Source: Duganella sp. 1224
GTDB taxonomy: Bacteria; Pseudomonadota; Gammaproteobacteria; Burkholderiales; Burkholderiaceae_D
Assembly (NCBI RefSeq): GCF_013408245.1
Contig: NZ_JACBYS010000002.1
Span: forward strand, 434,001-498,000
Direction of reading: 5' to 3'
Length of the DNA stretch: 64,000 nucleotides
Shown: positions 50,418 to 58,551 of the stretch, one piece after another
How the letters are laid out: every line of letters starts with the position of its first letter
Position numbering within the stretch: position 1 is the first letter of the stretch
Notes under the pieces: model-generated
What the model was told of the DNA's origin: nothing
Seen by the model: only the letters and a program-made list of their open reading frames with translations
Database searches by the model: none
Translations under genes and position numbers: made by a program

Positions 50418-51464
50418 ATGCGCTCCGAAACTTCCCTGGTTGACCGACTCTATCAATTCACCTTCCTCACCTTCCGCGATACCCTCGGCGGTAAACCAGG
50501 GTATACGCCACAGCCGCCGCTGCCTCCCTTGCCGGCCGCCGCGCCGCGGCTGTCAGGCGTGCCGGATTACGAGCATGAGGCCATGCACTATGGCCACCGC
50601 TACCGCGGTGCCTTCATCCTGAACTTTTCGCTCGGCTTTGTGGCGGTGCTGCTGGCGCTGATTCCGCTGACCGGCCTGCTGTCTGAACACACGCTGCACA
50701 GGGCGGCACCGTGGCTGACCGTGGCCGAACTGGCCACGATTGTCTCGATCCTGCTGATCCACCTGTACGGCCGCGACCCCGTCACCTATGACAGCAAGAG
50801 CGGTTGGCTGCGCGCCATCGGCCTGCGCCGGATCAACCAGGGCTGGCGACAGCGCTGGGCCCGCGCGCGGCTGGCGCACGAACACGTACGCCATGCCAGC
50901 CTGATGCTCGGCTTTCCGGGGGCACCGCTACAAGCCGGCGGCATGTTGAAGGACCGCTACGCGGACATCGCCGCGACGCTGCAACAGGCGGCGGCGCGCT
51001 GCGCGCCCGCGCCCGCCGACGCCGGCTATAGGACCGCCTATCGCGACTATTTCCTGGGGCAGATCCGCGACCAGGCCCGTTATCACCGGATCAATATGCA
51101 CCGTTGCCACCATATTCATCACCGGCTGCACCATACAGCCAGCGTCTGTTTTTACCTCACGCTTGGGGTGTGCCTGGCGCACTTCTGGCTGCACCACCCG
51201 CTATTGTCGGTGCTGGCGGCACTGCTGCCGGCGTTGGCCGCCACCTGCCACGGCCTGCTGGCCACCGGCGAATTCCAGAAACTGGCGCAGCAGTCGCATG
51301 ATATGCAAGCGGAGCTAGCCCAGCTTGAACAAGAGGTCAAGACCGACCAAGGCGCGACGCTGACCACGCTGCACGAGCAGGTCGGCAAGTTCTTTTCGCT
51401 GATGGTGGAAGATGCCCTCGGCTGGCACGTCACCTTGAGCGACAAAGACCTGGCGACCGCTTAA
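50418..51464 (+). CDS. Four-TM protein resembling SLATT/2TM effectors
   Basis: The 348-residue membrane protein has hydrophobic helices at about 65-85, 99-117, 241-258 and 262-284, in two hairpins separated by a helical cytosolic region rich in His/Arg (HRCHHIHHRLHH). After the last helix comes a long amphipathic helix (QKLAQQSHDMQAELAQLEQE) and the ending MVEDALGWHVTLSDKDL. Paired helices followed by a coiled helix and a W-containing end resemble SMODS/SLOG-associated 2TM (SLATT) effectors. I am not certain of this. No ribosome site is visible before 50418 or the alternative ATG 50391. Its stop overlaps the end of the STAND gene by 4 bases. Confidence 0.7.
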   Translation: MRSETSLVDRLYQFTFLTFRDTLGGKPGYTPQPPLPPLPAAAPRLSGVPDYEHEAMHYGHRYRGAFILNFSLGFVAVLLALIPLTGLLSEHTLHRAAPWLTVAELATIVSILLIHLYGRDPVTYDSKSGWLRAIGLRRINQGWRQRWARARLAHEHVRHASLMLGFPGAPLQAGGMLKDRYADIAATLQQAAARCAPAPADAGYRTAYRDYFLGQIRDQARYHRINMHRCHHIHHRLHHTASVCFYLTLGVCLAHFWLHHPLLSVLAALLPALAATCHGLLATGEFQKLAQQSHDMQAELAQLEQEVKTDQGATLTTLHEQVGKFFSLMVEDALGWHVTLSDKDLATA

Positions 51465-54400
51465 GCGGCCGGGTGCAGGCGCGCGGCCAGCGCGCCGATT
51501 TCCTGCCGCAGCGCCATCGCTGTGCCGATCTTGTGCTGGGTGGCGCAGTAGACGTCGACCAACGCCGACAGCGTGATGATCAGCACCTGCGGATTGGCGC
51601 CATGCGCGCGGTACAGCGCCAGCGCCTCTTCCAGCGGGGCGACGGCGCGTGGCGACTGGCCGCTCTGGTGCCGCAGTTGCCCCAGGCCGGCCAGCGCATA
51701 GGCCAGCTGCTGCAGGCACACCGCGTCGCCGGACTGGGCGGCGTCGCGCCACAGCCCCACCTGCTCCTGCCGCAGCGCCTCGGCTTGCCCAGTCGACTTC
51801 AGCTGGGCTGCCGCTCCCGCAGCGTGATCCAGCACAACAGACAGGCGCGGCAAGATGTCCGGCAATAACGTGCGTCCCAGCGCCAGCGCCTGCTCCTGCC
51901 ATGCCAACGCCTGCTCAGGTGGTTGCGGCGCGATCGACAGGATGTGCAAGCAGTTGAACTGCTGCTGTTCAAATCCGCTCCCCAGCGGTTGGTAGATGGC
52001 CAGCGCCTGCTGCGCCAGTGCGACCGCTTCCGCCCAGTGATCGACCATCATGCGAACCATTGCAAGCAACACCACCGCGTCGCCGAGATGGCCTGGGCTG
52101 GCGCCAATGGCTGCGGTAAAAATAGCAGCGGCTTGCGCTTGGGCGGATTCGGCGTCGGCATAGCGCTGCTGCATCAGGTATAAATTGCCCAGGTTCAGCA
52201 AGATGCGGCCACTTTCCACCTGTGGTGTGGCAGACAGCGTCTGGGTGATTTGCAAGGCCTCCAACAACAGCGGTTCAGCCGTTTCGGCCTGCTGGCGCAG
52301 CAAATATAGCTCACCCAGTTGATGCAAAGTCGAGGCAAGATAAGAATGCCCCGCCGGCAATGTCTGGCGGCGCTGCGCCAGTACGTCCAGCAAGAGCCGC
52401 TCGGCCTCGTCCAAACGCCTGGTCTCGCCATACAGCTCCGCCAGGTAAGAAGACGCCGTCGCGTACTCCGGGTGGATGGGTGCGACCCGGGCCTGGGACA
52501 GGGCGATCGCCTCCTGGCACAATTGCTCGGCCTCAGCATACTTGCGCAGGCCCTGCTTGCATTTCGCCATCACCAGCAGCGAGCGCAACAGGGCCAGCAC
52601 GTCGGTGGATGGCTGTGCGCGCCAGAAGGCCAGCACCTCCTCCAGCGCGGCCTCGACTTCGGCGTAGCGCCCCTGTACTTGATAAACATTGCCAAGATAC
52701 GTGAGATCCTTGGCGATTTCCGGATGCATGTCGCCATACGCGGCGCGGTGCAGAGCCAGCGCCCGCAGCAGCAACGCTTCTGCTTGCTCTAAGCGGTTCA
52801 GTTGATGATACAGTCCCCCCAGTTGCGTCATGATGATACCGGTCATCGGGTGCCCGGCCGTCAGATGCTCCTCGCTGGCCGAGAGCGCCCGCCGGAACAG
52901 CGCCTCCGCTTCGTCGAAACGATTCGTGTACGCATAGCTCTGCGCCAGATTGGCCATGACCAGCATCCGCGACGGATGGTTGGCAGGCCGGCCTTGTTCG
53001 CTTGCGGCCAGCGCTTCCTCCAGCACGGCGGAAGCAGCCTCGGCATCGCCGAGATTATGGCGGATTGTGCCGAGTGTTTCCAACGCTGCCGCCAGCTGCG
53101 CGGCCGAATATGGCACTGCGCGGCGCAACTGTTCGACCGCTTCCAGCGCTAGCGGCAGTGCCTGCTGGTACATGCCTTGTCGCAAGTACAGGCCGGCCTG
53201 ATTGAGGATGTATAAGCTCTGATCTGCGCGGACCGCCTCGGGCACCTGTTGCGCCAGCCGATCCAGCCGCGCATAGACGCTGTTGGCTTGCTCCATGCGG
53301 CCCAATTCCATGTTCAACAAGGCCAGGTTGCTGTAGGCGGCCGCCAGCTTGGCTGGCTCGTCGCCGCGCTGCTCCAGCACCGCCAGCGCGGCCTCGGCCA
53401 ATGGCAGGCTGACCTGCAGGTAAGCCCACTCATTCAGCTCCCCCACCAGTTCGTTAAGCCAGCCAAGTCGGGTACTTTCCTGCACGGTGCCTTGCTTGCT
53501 GCGCAGCCACCCCAGGGCCTTTTGCGCCAGCGATAGCTGCGGGATGCTGCGCAGTTGGGCGCCCCAGGCCTGGCCAATCCGGGCTGCAGGCGTGTCGTCG
53601 GCCGCACTGGCAGCGTCCATCAGATACAGGCTGTCCCGCATCAGCACGCGCTGGTCGCGTGGCAGATAGATGAAGGTGGACAACGACCGCAGTTGCTGTT
53701 CCAGCGCCGTCCACTCCGCACCGCCCTGGGCGGCCGCGCGCGTCAGTTGCAGTTGCTGGAACAGGCGTTCGGTCACGTGGCGCCAATGCCAGGCGGGGAA
53801 CTGGCGAATCAGCGCCTGCCGCAGGGCGGCCGGCGCCGCCGGCTGGGCGCCACGTTGCAACGCCTGGTGCATCAGCGTTTCCTGGCCGGCGTTGCGCAGC
53901 AGGTAGGGCCGCAGCACGCCCAGCAACGGGCTCAGGCGCGCAGACGGCAAGCGCGGCTTGCCGCTCTCCGGCGAGATCGGGTCGTCCGGCGCGGCCAGCA
54001 GGTCGGCCAGTTCGGTTTCGCTGAGACCGCCGCGCGACAGCGCCAGCAGGCCAGCCAGCGTCGAGACGATGGCCGGATGGCGGGCGTCGCTGTAGTCGGC
54101 GTCCCAGCCGCGCAGCAAGTGGGCGAACAGCGCGTCCGGCTGTTGCTGCGCCAGCAGAGTGTCCATGTCGGCGCCCAGCGTTTCGTGGTGGCTGCGCACC
54201 CGCAGTTCTTCCAGCACCATGCGCAGGAACAGCGGCGAGGCGCTCGGCACGGCGGCGGCCAGCCGCGCCACCAGCGCCGGCGCCAGCGCCTTGCGGTAGC
54301 CGCTGGTAAAGGCGCCTATGATGTCGGCGCGCAGCGCGCTGTCGGGCGCCGGCACGGTCAGCACCGTGTAACCTTGCGCCGGCTGGATCGCCGTCAGGCC

Positions 54401-55564
54401 GCTAACCACCAGGCGGACCGGCGCCGGCCAGTATTGCTGCGCCAGCGTGGCCAGCGCGCGCGGCGCGTCGTCGAGCTGGTCGATGGCGTCCAGCAGCAGC
54501 ACGATGGGACCGGCCGCGGCGCGCTGCGCCAGCGCGTCGCCCAGCGCCTGCCAGCGTTCGGTGTCGCCCTTGGGCAGCACGGCCGCGCCCAGGTGCACCA
54601 GCAGGTCGTCGCGCCATTGCGCCAGGTCGCGGCTGCCGTCGGCGCCGCTGTAGCGGGCATAGATGTCGGCCCCGCGCAACTGTTGCGGCAACCACACGGC
54701 CAGGTCGGCCATCAGCGCGCTCTTGCCGATGCCGGACGGGCCGCTGAGGTAGAGGGGCCGTGGTGCGCCGCCGGCGCTGGCATGGTTGAGCGCGTCCAGC
54801 ACGGCGAGCCGCATGGCCGGCAGCGGGACATAGTTGCGGCCGCGCGAGACGGCGAAGCGCGCGTGGTCCTGGGCGCGTTGCTGGCGCTCGTCCGGCACCT
54901 GCTCGGCCGGATAGCGCTGGTCCAGGCCTTCCAGCAGGCGCTGGTAAACGCGCTCGCCGAAGGCTTCGATGCTGGTATAGCCGTCCAGGTCCACCTTGCC
55001 GCTGGCGCGCAGCGCCCGCTTGAGCGCGTCCAGCTTGCCGTGGCCGGCATCGAAGAAGTCGGCCGGCGCGCAGCCCTGCGCCAGCCGGTCGCTGAGGCCG
55101 GCATCGCGCAAGTAGAAGTGGGCGTTAGCCGCCTGCGGCGCGTCCAGGTGGTCGAGCACGCCGAAGCGCATTTCCAGTTCCGTGACGCTGATGCCCTGCC
55201 CCAAGGCGGCGCGGATGGCCTCGGCGTACAGCGGGTCGTGGTGCCCGGTCCAATAGGCGTCAAGGTCGGTGGAGTCGGGCACCCAGCCGTAGCGCGCGCC
55301 GAGGAAGCCGATGAAGAACGGCGGGTAGTCGCGGCAGCGGTCGATTTCGCTGAGACAGATTTCCACCGTCTGGCCGTTTTGCGCCGCTTGCTCGGTGATG
55401 CCCCAGCGCAGGTCGATTTCGGTGAAGCCGACGTTGCGGCTGGCGCAGTCCTGGCGGAAGCGCGGGAACACCTGCTGCAGCAAATAGCTGCGCTCAGCCT
55501 CCATGTCGCGGAAGGTGGAGGACAGGAAGATGCGGATTTCGCGGCTGTCAATGACTGTGGTCAT
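51461..55564 (-). CDS. DUF4062-STAND NTPase-TPR protein (nephrocystin-3-like)
   Basis: This is a 1367-residue cytosolic signalling protein. Residues 5-120 are DUF4062 (REIRIFLSSTFRDMEAERSY, FTEIDLRWGITEQ, CLSEIDRCRDYPPFFIGFLG), a flavodoxin-like domain related in shape to TIR. Residues 265-480 form a NACHT/STAND-type P-loop NTPase: Walker A GPSGIGKS (275-282) and Walker B VLLLDAIDQLDD (about 355-366). A winged-helix-like stretch follows (LSRGGLSETELADLLA). From about 740 to 1350 there are many TPR units (e.g. NRLEQAEALLLRALALHRAA, DEAERLLLDVLAQRRQTLPA). The same order occurs in eukaryotic nephrocystin-3/NWD1-like proteins. ATG 55564 overlaps the anti-sigma stop (ATGA), so it is the last gene of the sigma operon. 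All NTPase motifs look intact. Confidence 0.9.
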   Translation of the reverse strand: MTTVIDSREIRIFLSSTFRDMEAERSYLLQQVFPRFRQDCASRNVGFTEIDLRWGITEQAAQNGQTVEICLSEIDRCRDYPPFFIGFLGARYGWVPDSTDLDAYWTGHHDPLYAEAIRAALGQGISVTELEMRFGVLDHLDAPQAANAHFYLRDAGLSDRLAQGCAPADFFDAGHGKLDALKRALRASGKVDLDGYTSIEAFGERVYQRLLEGLDQRYPAEQVPDERQQRAQDHARFAVSRGRNYVPLPAMRLAVLDALNHASAGGAPRPLYLSGPSGIGKSALMADLAVWLPQQLRGADIYARYSGADGSRDLAQWRDDLLVHLGAAVLPKGDTERWQALGDALAQRAAAGPIVLLLDAIDQLDDAPRALATLAQQYWPAPVRLVVSGLTAIQPAQGYTVLTVPAPDSALRADIIGAFTSGYRKALAPALVARLAAAVPSASPLFLRMVLEELRVRSHHETLGADMDTLLAQQQPDALFAHLLRGWDADYSDARHPAIVSTLAGLLALSRGGLSETELADLLAAPDDPISPESGKPRLPSARLSPLLGVLRPYLLRNAGQETLMHQALQRGAQPAAPAALRQALIRQFPAWHWRHVTERLFQQLQLTRAAAQGGAEWTALEQQLRSLSTFIYLPRDQRVLMRDSLYLMDAASAADDTPAARIGQAWGAQLRSIPQLSLAQKALGWLRSKQGTVQESTRLGWLNELVGELNEWAYLQVSLPLAEAALAVLEQRGDEPAKLAAAYSNLALLNMELGRMEQANSVYARLDRLAQQVPEAVRADQSLYILNQAGLYLRQGMYQQALPLALEAVEQLRRAVPYSAAQLAAALETLGTIRHNLGDAEAASAVLEEALAASEQGRPANHPSRMLVMANLAQSYAYTNRFDEAEALFRRALSASEEHLTAGHPMTGIIMTQLGGLYHQLNRLEQAEALLLRALALHRAAYGDMHPEIAKDLTYLGNVYQVQGRYAEVEAALEEVLAFWRAQPSTDVLALLRSLLVMAKCKQGLRKYAEAEQLCQEAIALSQARVAPIHPEYATASSYLAELYGETRRLDEAERLLLDVLAQRRQTLPAGHSYLASTLHQLGELYLLRQQAETAEPLLLEALQITQTLSATPQVESGRILLNLGNLYLMQQRYADAESAQAQAAAIFTAAIGASPGHLGDAVVLLAMVRMMVDHWAEAVALAQQALAIYQPLGSGFEQQQFNCLHILSIAPQPPEQALAWQEQALALGRTLLPDILPRLSVVLDHAAGAAAQLKSTGQAEALRQEQVGLWRDAAQSGDAVCLQQLAYALAGLGQLRHQSGQSPRAVAPLEEALALYRAHGANPQVLIITLSALVDVYCATQHKIGTAMALRQEIGALAARLHPAA

Positions 55565-56301
55565 GGTGGGTTTCCTTGGTTGGCGGGCGTCAGCAACTGG
55601 ACGTCCAGCGCCACGCGGGTAACTTGCAGTTGTTGCGCGGCGACGGCAGCGCTGCCGCTGGCGGAGAGCAGGTAGGCGCCGCTGTGATCGGGGCCGTGCA
55701 CGATGGTCAGGCCGAGCGTGGCCAGCGTCGCGCGCAACTGGCCGGCGCTGATGCTGTCGTCGAATTGCACGCGCAGTTGGGCGCTGGCGGTGTTGGCGAG
55801 CGCGACGCCGCGGTACGGGGCGGCGTCTGGCGCGGGCTGCGTCAGACGCCAGGTGTGCGCGGAGATGCTCAGCACCAGCAAGGCCATGGCGACGTAACCG
55901 TAGCCGGCCTGCATGGGGCGTTGCCACCAGGCGCACAGTGCGGCCAGCAAACGGTAGGCTGCCGATGGCGGCCGCCGCTGCGGCGTTGCGGCCGCGGCCG
56001 CGGTGGCTGTCGACGGGACGGGCTCGGGCGCCGGGGCTGGGGCGGCGCTGGCCCGTTCGGCGTCAACGCGCTCGGCCAGCGCCATGAAGTCGGCGTCGGA
56101 CAGGAGCGGCGCTTGGGCGGCGTGGCGCGCAGCCAGCGCGCCGCGGCCGGCTTGCACCAGCGCGCGTTCGGCGGACAGCGCGGCTTGCCATTCGGGATGC
56201 GCGGGCAGTTGCCGCTCGATCCAGGCGGCGTCGGCCGGGTCAGCCTTGCCGCAAGCGTAGAGGAAGCACAGCTCGTCGAAGCGCTGCTGGTCCTTAGTCA
56301 T
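55561..56301 (-). CDS. One-TM anti-sigma-like protein
   Basis: A 246-residue protein. Its N-terminal cytosolic part (FDELCFLYACGKADPADAAW, HPEWQAALSAERAL) resembles anti-sigma domains without the HxxxCxxC zinc motif. A Pro/Ala linker is followed by one membrane helix (about 132-150, GYVAMALLVLSISAHTW) and a periplasmic domain (172-236) that reads LRVQFDDSISAGQLRATLAT LGLTIVHGP DHSGAYLLSA. That is a beta-alpha-beta pattern like the small domain seen at the end of other ECF-linked anti-sigma proteins and similar to protease propeptides. Its ATG lies inside the end of the sigma gene (8-base overlap), and its stop overlaps the STAND start, so the three are tightly coupled. Confidence 0.72.
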   Translation of the reverse strand: MTKDQQRFDELCFLYACGKADPADAAWIERQLPAHPEWQAALSAERALVQAGRGALAARHAAQAPLLSDADFMALAERVDAERASAAPAPAPEPVPSTATAAAAATPQRRPPSAAYRLLAALCAWWQRPMQAGYGYVAMALLVLSISAHTWRLTQPAPDAAPYRGVALANTASAQLRVQFDDSISAGQLRATLATLGLTIVHGPDHSGAYLLSASGSAAVAAQQLQVTRVALDVQLLTPANQGNPP

Positions 56302-57004
56302 GTTGGCCACCTTTCTTGTTCCACTGCCGTTTGCCCTCCAAGCATTCCATCACCTTGGCACGGGCACGCCGTATCCATACCTGCACCTGCTCCAGGTTGA
56401 GCGCCGTGCCATCCGGTTGGTGGGCGGCCAGAATGGCGACCATCTCCGCGCGGCTGACCTCGTCATCCAGCACCAGTTCCATCGCCAGCCGGTAGTTGGG
56501 ACCGCCATCGCCGCCGGGCAGCGCGTCGATGCAATCGGCCGCCGCGCGCGCCAGCCGTGCGCCGATCAATTCATCTTCGGCGCTGGGCATGTGGGGCGGC
56601 TCAGGCAGCGGGCACACCATGGGCTCGCGGTCGCCACCGCCCTCATCGGCCGCGGCCGGCGTCGGGCGCTTGCCGCGGCGCGCCTCCGGGTGCGATTTGT
56701 AATACCCGCGCAGCTCGTCGGCGGCGCACTGCGAGGTGATCATCTTGGCCCAGGTCAGCACCGACGACTTGCCGGGATCATACGACCGGGCGCTGCGGAA
56801 GATTTTCATCCACGCCTCCTGCAACGCCACCTTGGCCAACTCCTCGTTGTGCTGGACCGCCATGCGGGCACGGCGGTCCAGCACCGGTTTCAGGCGCTGG
56901 AACAATTCATTCTGCGCGCGCCGCCGCGCTTCCGGATGGCCTTGGTCCATCCAGAAGCTTTGCAGCAGCTTGCTCAGTTCCTCCTGTTCACCGTTGGTTG
57001 TCAT
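56294..57004 (-). CDS. ECF-like sigma-70 family factor
   Basis: The 236-residue protein has a clear region 2 (QHNEELAKVALQEAWMKIFR, SYDPGKSSVLTWAKMITSQC AADELR). A long linker (PTPAAADEGGGDREP) leads to a diverged region 4 (LDDEVSRAEMVAIL, LEQVQVWIRRARAKVMECL). The linker and weak region 4 set it apart from common ECF groups. ATG 57004 is chosen over a frame extension to 57046. A 14-bp palindrome lies 26-39 bases upstream. It is the expected target of the membrane protein encoded next and would direct RNA polymerase to unknown promoters, perhaps those of this locus. Confidence 0.82.
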   Translation of the reverse strand: MTTNGEQEELSKLLQSFWMDQGHPEARRRAQNELFQRLKPVLDRRARMAVQHNEELAKVALQEAWMKIFRSARSYDPGKSSVLTWAKMITSQCAADELRGYYKSHPEARRGKRPTPAAADEGGGDREPMVCPLPEPPHMPSAEDELIGARLARAAADCIDALPGGDGGPNYRLAMELVLDDEVSRAEMVAILAAHQPDGTALNLEQVQVWIRRARAKVMECLEGKRQWNKKGGQHD

Positions 57005-57029
57005 AAAACAAAAACCCGTTGCAGAAATA

Positions 57030-57043
57030 CATTTTCGAAAATG
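57030..57043. promoter_or_regulatory. 14-bp perfect palindrome before sigma gene
   Basis: CATTTTCGAAAATG is a perfect palindrome in the only sizeable gap of the operon (54 bases between the YbjN-like gene and the sigma gene). It may be an operator or part of an internal promoter. Confidence 0.45.
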
Positions 57044-57058
57044 CAATATTACCCGATG

Positions 57059-57475
57059 TCAGTTCACGGCAGCAAAGGGCGCGGCCGGCAACGCCGGCGC
57101 GTCGCGCATCTGCTCGGTGAGCAGGTGCAAGCCGTGCGCGAGGAGGCGGATGGCGCGCGGCAGCAGCAGTTGCCAGCCAGCCGGATCGGCCATCCACATC
57201 TCCACGCTCAGCCACAGTTGGTCGCGCATGGTGTAGGCCTTGAGCAGCTTCAGGCGGCGGTTCAGGTAATCGGCGGCGGCCAGCGCGCGCTGGTATTCGG
57301 TCTGGCTGTCGATCTCCCACACATTCGGCAAAATCAGCTTGGTAAACATGGGATCGTCGGCGTCGAAGCACAGCGCATAGTGCTTGCCCTCGTACCGGAA
57401 GGCGAGGTCGCCGTCGTCGTCCAGTTCAGCCTGAAAGCCGTCGTGGCGCAGGTGGTGCAGCAGTTGTTCAATCAT
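57059..57475 (-). CDS. YbjN-like / type III chaperone-fold protein
   Basis: The 138-residue acidic protein starts MIEQLLHHLRHDGFQAELDD, followed by DLAFRYEGKHYALCFDADDP and LNRRLKLLKAYTM. This is the alpha-beta order of YbjN/secretion-chaperone-like domains, which bind other proteins. No enzyme motif is seen. It starts 11 bases after the lipoprotein gene and precedes the sigma gene, so it is likely part of the same transcript. Confidence 0.65.
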   Translation of the reverse strand: MIEQLLHHLRHDGFQAELDDDGDLAFRYEGKHYALCFDADDPMFTKLILPNVWEIDSQTEYQRALAAADYLNRRLKLLKAYTMRDQLWLSVEMWMADPAGWQLLLPRAIRLLAHGLHLLTEQMRDAPALPAAPFAAVN

Positions 57476-57486
57476 GATGTCCTCGC

Positions 57487-58407
57487 TTATTGGGTGGCGC
57501 TGGCGATGGCGGCGCGCAGCGCGGCGTCGGTCCAGCCATAGGTCTGGGTCTGGTTCTGTTCGCCGCCGCTCAGGGTCACGCCATTACTGCCCAGCGTGGC
57601 CTGCAGCGCTTGCGTGGCGCCCAGACGGGTGATCATCAGTTGGCCGCGGTCGGGGCGGTTGTCCCCGGCCTCGTGCACCGGCGCCATCACCGTCACTTGC
57701 CAACTGCTGCTGCCGTTGCTGACGGTGTACACCAGGTTGTTGGTGCTGCGCTCCGGCTTGCCGTTGACGAAGGTGATCACCGTGGAGGTGCTGCCGGCGC
57801 CGCTGACGGTGTATTTGCTGGCGGCACCGGCGCTGAACAGCAGTTCGTTGGACGCATAGAAATAGCTGTCATCGCTGCCGTTGTCGGTCATGGTGCCGCT
57901 GATGTCGCCGCCGAGCAGCTTGAACTCAACATTGCCATCGGTGTCAAGCACGTCCAGCGCCGGCGCGGTCAGCTTGGCCACCACCTGGGTGTGCGCCGGG
58001 TTGGCGCTCAGCGCACTGACGCTGGCGCTGCCGCTGTACAGTTGGTAGGGCATTTCGTTGGGACGGCAACGGTTCAGTGTTTGCTTGCCGCTGGCGGCGT
58101 CGTAGGCGGTGGTCCCGCCCTGGCCGCAGTTGCCGGTGCCGCCGGCGGTCAGTTGCAGCGCCTGCACCGCTTCCAGCATCTGGAAGCTGGCCCAGGCGAC
58201 CGCGAACGCGGCCAGGTCGTTGCCGACAGTGGCCGGTGGGGTGGTGACGGGTGGGGTGGTGACGGGTGGGGTGGTGACGGGTGGGGTGGTGACGGGCGGG
58301 GTGCCGCCGCCCGGCGTGGCAGCGACGGGGTTGCCGTCGCCACCGCCGCAAGCACTCAGCGTCAGGGCCAAGGCGATGGCGGTCAGGGTCGGGTGGGGGG
58401 TGCGCAT
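57487..58407 (-). CDS. Lipoprotein with PPVTT repeat linker
   Basis: The 306-residue protein has a lipoprotein signal with lipobox LTLSAC, then GGGDG, a spacer of four exact PPVTT repeats, and a beta-rich C-terminal domain (residues about 60-306: VGNDLAAFAVAWASFQMLEA, SYFYASNELLFSAGAASKYT, GQLMITRLGATQALQATLGS). The domain is not one I recognise; its Cys pair (NCGQGG, NRCRPN) may form a disulfide. It is the first gene of the five-gene sigma/STAND operon and is divergent from the caspase gene (144-bp spacer). It could be the outer-membrane or periplasmic sensor of the system. That is inference. Confidence 0.7.
   Translation of the reverse strand: MRTPHPTLTAIALALTLSACGGGDGNPVAATPGGGTPPVTTPPVTTPPVTTPPVTTPPATVGNDLAAFAVAWASFQMLEAVQALQLTAGGTGNCGQGGTTAYDAASGKQTLNRCRPNEMPYQLYSGSASVSALSANPAHTQVVAKLTAPALDVLDTDGNVEFKLLGGDISGTMTDNGSDDSYFYASNELLFSAGAASKYTVSGAGSTSTVITFVNGKPERSTNNLVYTVSNGSSSWQVTVMAPVHEAGDNRPDRGQLMITRLGATQALQATLGSNGVTLSGGEQNQTQTYGWTDAALRAAIASATQ
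58235..58294 (-). repeat. 15-bp coding tandem repeat, four exact copies
   Basis: GGTGGGGTGGTGACG is repeated four times without change, encoding PPVTT units in the lipoprotein linker; a diverged unit flanks each side. The copy number may vary between strains and would keep the frame. Confidence 0.9.
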
Positions 58408-58538
58408 CTTGCTTCCTTTCAGTAGGTGGATGGGACGCCGCGTTCAGCGCGCGGACACCCCCTATTCGTTGGCCGGCGCGACAATGGACAAACTATTTGA
58501 AAATATTTGTTGGCGCTGGTTGGCAACCGCGCTTCCTC

Positions 58539-58544
58539 TATAAT
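58539..58544 (+). promoter_or_regulatory. Perfect TATAAT next to caspase start
   Basis: TATAAT ends 7 bases before the ATG at 58552. If used, the transcript starts at or within a base of that ATG, i.e. a leaderless mRNA; no ribosome site is seen. GGTTG-G-CAACC, an inverted repeat at 58518-58528, overlaps the -35 zone and may bind a regulator. Confidence 0.45.
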
Positions 58545-58551
58545 TGCCTTC

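Noticed and set aside
51461..55936. Longer N-terminus for the STAND protein starting at 55936
   Set aside because: The extra 124 residues are the anti-sigma gene read in another frame and are Arg/His-rich; ATG 55564 coincides with the anti-sigma stop and the DUF4062 start.
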